This document shows positions 6,112-10,868 of a stretch of 10,868 nt of DNA, in pieces. Under the pieces are notes generated by a model, which was not told the origin of the DNA, did not search any database, and saw only the letters and a list, made by a program, of their open reading frames with translations. Position 1 is the stretch's first letter. Each line of letters opens with the position of its first letter. The DNA is taken from positions 1-10,868 of the forward strand of contig JAKJFK010000041.1 in NCBI GenBank assembly GCA_022704925.1, written 5' to 3'. Both the position numbers and the translations under genes were made by a program. Source of the stretch: a candidate division TA06 bacterium (lineage in GTDB: Bacteria > Ratteibacteria > UBA8468 > MWAK01).

Positions 6112-6809
6112 ACGTAAAAGATGATTTGCTGATTCTGATCCCGGCCTACAACGAGGCCGCGTTCATTACCGGGGTGGTGGCCGCGGTCCGGCCGCTGGCG
6201 GCCCGGGTCCTGGTGGTTGACGACGGTTCCGGCGACCGGACGGCGGAACTGGCCGCCGCGGCCGGCGCCGAAGTCGTCCGCCACCCGGTCAACCGGGGCA
6301 AGGGGCGGGCTCTGCAGACCGGGTTCCGCTACGCCCTGGATAAGGGCTACCGGGTGGTCCTGGTCATGGACGGCGACGGGCAGCACCATCCGGAAGACAT
6401 CCCCGGCCTCCTCGAGCGGTTCCAGCGGGGCGGGGTCGGGGTGGTGGTTGGCTGCCGCCCCCGGAATCTCGCCAACATGCCCCTGGACCGCTTTCTGACC
6501 AACTGGTTCACCTCGGCCCTGGTCTCCCTGCTGGCCGGCCAATGCATCCGGGACAGCCAGTGCGGCTTCCGGGTCTTCGATTCCCGGGTCTTTCCGGCCC
6601 TCTCCTTTTCGACCGGCCGTTTCGATACCGAGTCCGAGGTGCTGGTGGAGGCGAGCCGGGCCGGATTCCGGATCGCCTCGGCGCCGGTGCGCACCATCTA
6701 CGGCCAGGAGAAGAGCAAGATCAACCCGCTGGTCGACACCCTGCGCTTCTTCCGTTTCTGCCTGCGGATGTTGGGCCGCATCTGCCTCGGCCGCGCCTGT
6801 CCGAGATGA
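6099..6809 (+). CDS. Family 2 glycosyltransferase (dolichyl-phosphate mannosyltransferase type)
   Basis: This encodes a 236-residue GT-A fold enzyme that would transfer a sugar from a nucleotide donor, often to a polyprenyl phosphate or an envelope glycan. LILIPAYNEA (11-20) begins the nucleotide-binding fold, VVDDGSGDRT (39-48) carries the first acidic pair, and RGKGRALQTGF (66-76) is the conserved glycine loop. DGDGQHHPED (91-100) contains the metal-binding DxD. QCGFRVF (154-160) and the IYGQEKSKI segment (200-208) are typical of bacterial relatives of DPM1/DPG synthase. No transmembrane helices are seen, so it is cytoplasmic or peripheral. Donor and acceptor cannot be read from the sequence. 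The ATG lies inside the end of recG (13-base overlap) with AGG-type spacing upstream, and the stop overlaps the next start as ATGA. Both overlaps indicate translational coupling. Confidence 0.9.
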   Translation: MGRLNVKDDLLILIPAYNEAAFITGVVAAVRPLAARVLVVDDGSGDRTAELAAAAGAEVVRHPVNRGKGRALQTGFRYALDKGYRVVLVMDGDGQHHPEDIPGLLERFQRGGVGVVVGCRPRNLANMPLDRFLTNWFTSALVSLLAGQCIRDSQCGFRVFDSRVFPALSFSTGRFDTESEVLVEASRAGFRIASAPVRTIYGQEKSKINPLVDTLRFFRFCLRMLGRICLGRACPR

Positions 6810-7468
6810 AAACGGTGGATTTCGAGGCCGCCCGCCGCCTGATGGTGGAACGGGACCTGGCCGGCCGGGGTATCCGGTCGCTCCCGCTGCTGGAGGCCTT
6901 CCGGAGCGTGCCGCGCGAAATTTTCGTCCCGGAAAATTATCGGGACCGGGCCTATGCCGACTGCCCGCTGCCGATCGGCGAAGGCCAGACCATCAGCCAG
7001 CCCTACATGGCGGCCCTGATGATCGAGGCGCTCGATTTGAAGGCCTCGGACCGGGTCCTGGAGGTGGGTTCCGGCAGCGGTTACGTGGTGGCCCTCCTGG
7101 CCCGGCTGGTGTCCCGCGTTTATGGTATCGAACGCCACCCTTCGTTGGCCTCGGAATCGGCCGTTCGCCTGGAGCGGCTGGGCGTAAGCAATGCCGAGAT
7201 CCGCGCCGGCGACGGCACCCGCGGCTGGCCGGAGGCGGCCCCCTTCCAGGCCATCCTGGTCAGCGCGGCGACCGGCCGGCCGCCGCGGGCGCTGCTCGAG
7301 GAACTGGACGAGGGCGGCCGCCTGGCGGTTCCGGTCGGCACTCCGGAGCTCCAGGAATTGCAGCTGTTGCGCCGGACGGCCGGCCGGATCAGGACCGAGC
7401 ACCTGGGCGGCTGCCGCTTCGTGCCTTTGATCGGAGAGAACGGATGGGAGCCGGAATCAAATATCTGA
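6806..7468 (+). CDS. Protein-L-isoaspartate O-methyltransferase
   Basis: This cytoplasmic repair enzyme uses S-adenosylmethionine to methylate damaged L-isoaspartyl residues, allowing return to normal aspartate. It is 220 residues long, the usual bacterial size. Visible family features are VPREIFVPE (35-43), the substrate-site segment QTISQPYMAALM (61-72), the SAM-binding motif VLEVGSGSGY (84-93), the acidic YGIER (106-110), and ILVSAATGRPP (150-160). The last usually reads VTAAAPxxP, so this is a slight variant. The C-terminal GGRLAVPVG (170-178) is also typical. The ATG at 6806 overlaps the glycosyltransferase stop by 4 bases (ATGA); no strong Shine-Dalgarno site is seen, which fits translational coupling. 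The frame is open further upstream, but that part is a shadow of the glycosyltransferase gene. Confidence 0.93.
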   Translation: MKTVDFEAARRLMVERDLAGRGIRSLPLLEAFRSVPREIFVPENYRDRAYADCPLPIGEGQTISQPYMAALMIEALDLKASDRVLEVGSGSGYVVALLARLVSRVYGIERHPSLASESAVRLERLGVSNAEIRAGDGTRGWPEAAPFQAILVSAATGRPPRALLEELDEGGRLAVPVGTPELQELQLLRRTAGRIRTEHLGGCRFVPLIGENGWEPESNI

Positions 7469-7947
7469 CCACTCTCGGAATAAGCCTGCTGCCGATATTC
7501 GAGTTGCGCGGCGCCATTCCCTGGGGGATTCTCAAAGAGCAACTGCCCTGGACCCGGGTGGTCCTGGTGGCGGTCATCGGGAACTTCCTGCCGGTGATTC
7601 CCCTTTTCCTGGGCATCGAGCGGCTGGCCGCCTGGCTGGGCCGTTTCCCGGCCCTGGCCCGGTTCTTCGGCTGGTTCTTCGAGCGCACCCGGCGCCGGAG
7701 CCGGGCGGTCGCCTGTTCCGAGTTCATCGGACTGGCGGTCTTTGTCGGCATTCCCCTGCCGATGACCGGCGCCTGGACCGGCGCGGTGGCCGCCAGCCTG
7801 CTGCGCATCCCCTTCCGGCGGGCGGTTTCGGCCGTCGGCCTGGGCATCCTGATGGCGGCGGCGGTCGTGACCCCGATCACCCTGGGGATCCGCTACGGGT
7901 GGAGCCGCCTCTCGCCGGAAATCATCCGGCTCTTCATCAAGTACTGA
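7444..7947 (+). CDS. COG2426-type putative small multidrug export membrane protein
   Basis: This encodes a 167-residue integral membrane protein of the family named 'putative small multi-drug export protein' (PF06695/COG2426). The export function in that name is poorly tested. The two family signatures are present: LLPIFELRGAIPWGI near the N-terminus (15-29) and FVGIPLPMTGAWTGA (100-114). Hydrophobic segments lie at about 37-57, 92-120 and 127-150, separated by an Arg-rich loop (RTRRRSR, 81-87). The start is supported by GGAG about 10 bases upstream and lies inside the pcm end (25-base overlap). A start further downstream would cut off the ELRGAIP motif. Confidence 0.85.
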   Translation: MGAGIKYLTTLGISLLPIFELRGAIPWGILKEQLPWTRVVLVAVIGNFLPVIPLFLGIERLAAWLGRFPALARFFGWFFERTRRRSRAVACSEFIGLAVFVGIPLPMTGAWTGAVAASLLRIPFRRAVSAVGLGILMAAAVVTPITLGIRYGWSRLSPEIIRLFIKY

Positions 7948-7966
7948 CCGCCACCGGCCGCCGAAC

Positions 7967-8242
7967 ATGAAACGCTTCCGTTGCTACTTCTCCGGGCGGG
8001 TCCAGGGCGTCGGGTTCCGCTTTTACGTCGAGCGGGCCGCCCTCGGTTTCCCGGGTCTGACCGGTTTCGTCCGGAACCTGGCCGACGGCCGGGTGGAGGT
8101 GGTGGCCGAGGCCGAGGGTCCGGTGCTCGACGCCTTCCTCGAAGCCCTGCGCGGCGGCGACCTGGGGCGCAACGTGCGGCGCCTGGAGGTGCTGGAGGAG
8201 AAGGCGACCGGCGCCTTTGCCGACTTCCGGATCACTTTTTAA
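7967..8242 (+). CDS. Acylphosphatase
   Basis: This small cytoplasmic enzyme hydrolyses acyl phosphates such as acetyl or carbamoyl phosphate. At 91 residues it is full length. The active-site signature GRVQGVGFR (10-18) carries the phosphate-binding loop and catalytic Arg18. GFVRNLADGRVEV (33-45) carries catalytic Asn37. The start is 19 bases after the exporter stop, with no strong Shine-Dalgarno site. It is probably the last gene of the operon, because a fresh promoter appears downstream. No clear intrinsic terminator is seen between 8243 and 8328, only a weak AACCGG/CCGGTT pairing at 8242-8247/8272-8277. Confidence 0.93.
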   Translation: MKRFRCYFSGRVQGVGFRFYVERAALGFPGLTGFVRNLADGRVEVVAEAEGPVLDAFLEALRGGDLGRNVRRLEVLEEKATGAFADFRITF

Positions 8243-8328
8243 ACCGGGTTCTCTCCGTCGGATTGACCGGTCCGGTTCGAGCCCTCAAGCCCCTCCTGGA
8301 GCCTCTTTCCCGTGCCGGCGCCCCTTGA

Positions 8329-8358
8329 TTGCCAACCGGTATGGGCCTGTGCTATATT
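8329..8358 (+). promoter_or_regulatory. Extended -10 promoter for yjbQ-cupin
   Basis: TTGCCA at 8329-8334 (5 of 6 to consensus), an 18-base spacer, and TGC-TATATT at 8350-8358 (extended -10, 5 of 6) form a strong sigma70-type promoter. Transcription would start near 8365, about 40 bases before the ATG at 8404. Any translation start inside this promoter can be discarded. Confidence 0.7.
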
Positions 8359-8403
8359 GAAAATAAAGGGTTTCCCGGAGTTCCGCCGGGAGGCCGGATC
8401 AGC

Positions 8404-8799
8404 ATGGATACGATCGAAATCGTCACCTCGAAACCGCGGGAGTTCCTGGAGGTTACCGGCCGGATCACCGCCCGCCTGGCCGCCAACGGCTGGCGGGACG
8501 GGGTTCTGCACCTCTTCGTGCCCCATACCACGGCCGGCCTCTTCGTCAACGAGCACGCCGATCCGGACGTGGCCCGGGACATCGAGTCCCTGGCCGGGGA
8601 ACTGGTTTCGGACCGGTTTCCGTATCGGCACGCCGAGGGCAACAGTCCCGGCCACGTGAAGTCGGTCCTCTTCGGGATTTCGCTGGCGCTGATCGTCGAA
8701 GACGGCCGCCTGGTCCTGGGGACCTGGCAGGGCGTCTTCTTCGCCGAGTTCGACGGCCCGCGCCGCCGGAAACTCTTTCTCAAGTTCATGAAATCCTGA
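8404..8799 (+). CDS. YjbQ/UPF0047 family protein
   Basis: This encodes a 131-residue protein of the YjbQ (UPF0047) family. Members form compact trimers; some have been reported with weak thiamin phosphate synthase activity, and the physiological role is still unclear. Family signatures are FVPHTTAGLFVNEHADPDV (38-56), the HAEGNSPGHVKSVLFG segment (76-91) and GTWQGVFFAEFDGPRRR (106-122). Conserved histidines 41, 76 and 84 and Glu50 are likely to line the metal or active site. The ATG follows GGGAGG about 10 bases upstream and matches where the family begins. An open frame extends upstream to 8329 but passes through the promoter. Confidence 0.9.
   Translation: MDTIEIVTSKPREFLEVTGRITARLAANGWRDGVLHLFVPHTTAGLFVNEHADPDVARDIESLAGELVSDRFPYRHAEGNSPGHVKSVLFGISLALIVEDGRLVLGTWQGVFFAEFDGPRRRKLFLKFMKS

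Positions 8800-10868
<2,069 letters not shown>

Noticed and set aside
6542-6805. Upstream extension of pcm
   Set aside because: It overlaps the glycosyltransferase reading frame completely; the ATGA junction at 6806 and the family start support the shorter form.

Overview
This window is a stretch of bacterial chromosome made mostly of housekeeping genes. The evidence is sigma70-type promoters, Shine-Dalgarno sites, a bacterial tRNA-Glu, tightly overlapping operon genes, and LigA and RecG, which are bacterial hallmarks. From about 2.5 kb onward the DNA is very GC-rich (43 of 60 bases at 4921-4980). A prepilin peptidase and an exported TPR protein point to a bacterium with type IV pili or type II secretion. 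The sequence alone does not fix the lineage; an uncultured or little-studied phylum is possible, because several proteins are recognisable but divergent.

Layout. (1) 86-1654, minus strand: an exported 522-residue TPR protein. It is read from a near-consensus promoter at 1920-1948 through a leader of about 260 nt that can form two competing hairpins. This block is clearly less GC-rich than the rest (30 of 60 bases at 121-180). (2) 1949-2599: about 650 bases with no convincing gene. It lies between two divergent promoters and holds three copies of a 26-bp box, each followed by a hairpin whose sequence differs between copies. (3) 2600-3207: a promoter, a small single-pass membrane protein of unknown function, a tRNA-Glu(TTC) starting 3 bases after its stop codon, and a terminator. 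(4) 3256-8242: six plus-strand genes with short gaps or overlaps, probably one operon: prepilin peptidase, recG, a family 2 glycosyltransferase, pcm (protein-L-isoaspartate methyltransferase), a COG2426-type small membrane exporter, and acylphosphatase. (5) 8329-10868: a new extended -10 promoter, then a YjbQ-family protein, a small cupin, a terminator-like hairpin, and ligA, which runs off the right edge.

The genes do not form a single pathway. The large operon mixes DNA repair (RecG), protein repair (Pcm), envelope or secretion work (PilD, GT2, COG2426) and small-molecule hydrolysis (AcyP). LigA adds DNA replication and repair. I see no CRISPR array, transposase, prophage or defence system. 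The least explained parts are the box-plus-hairpin repeats between the divergent promoters and the structured leader of the TPR gene.
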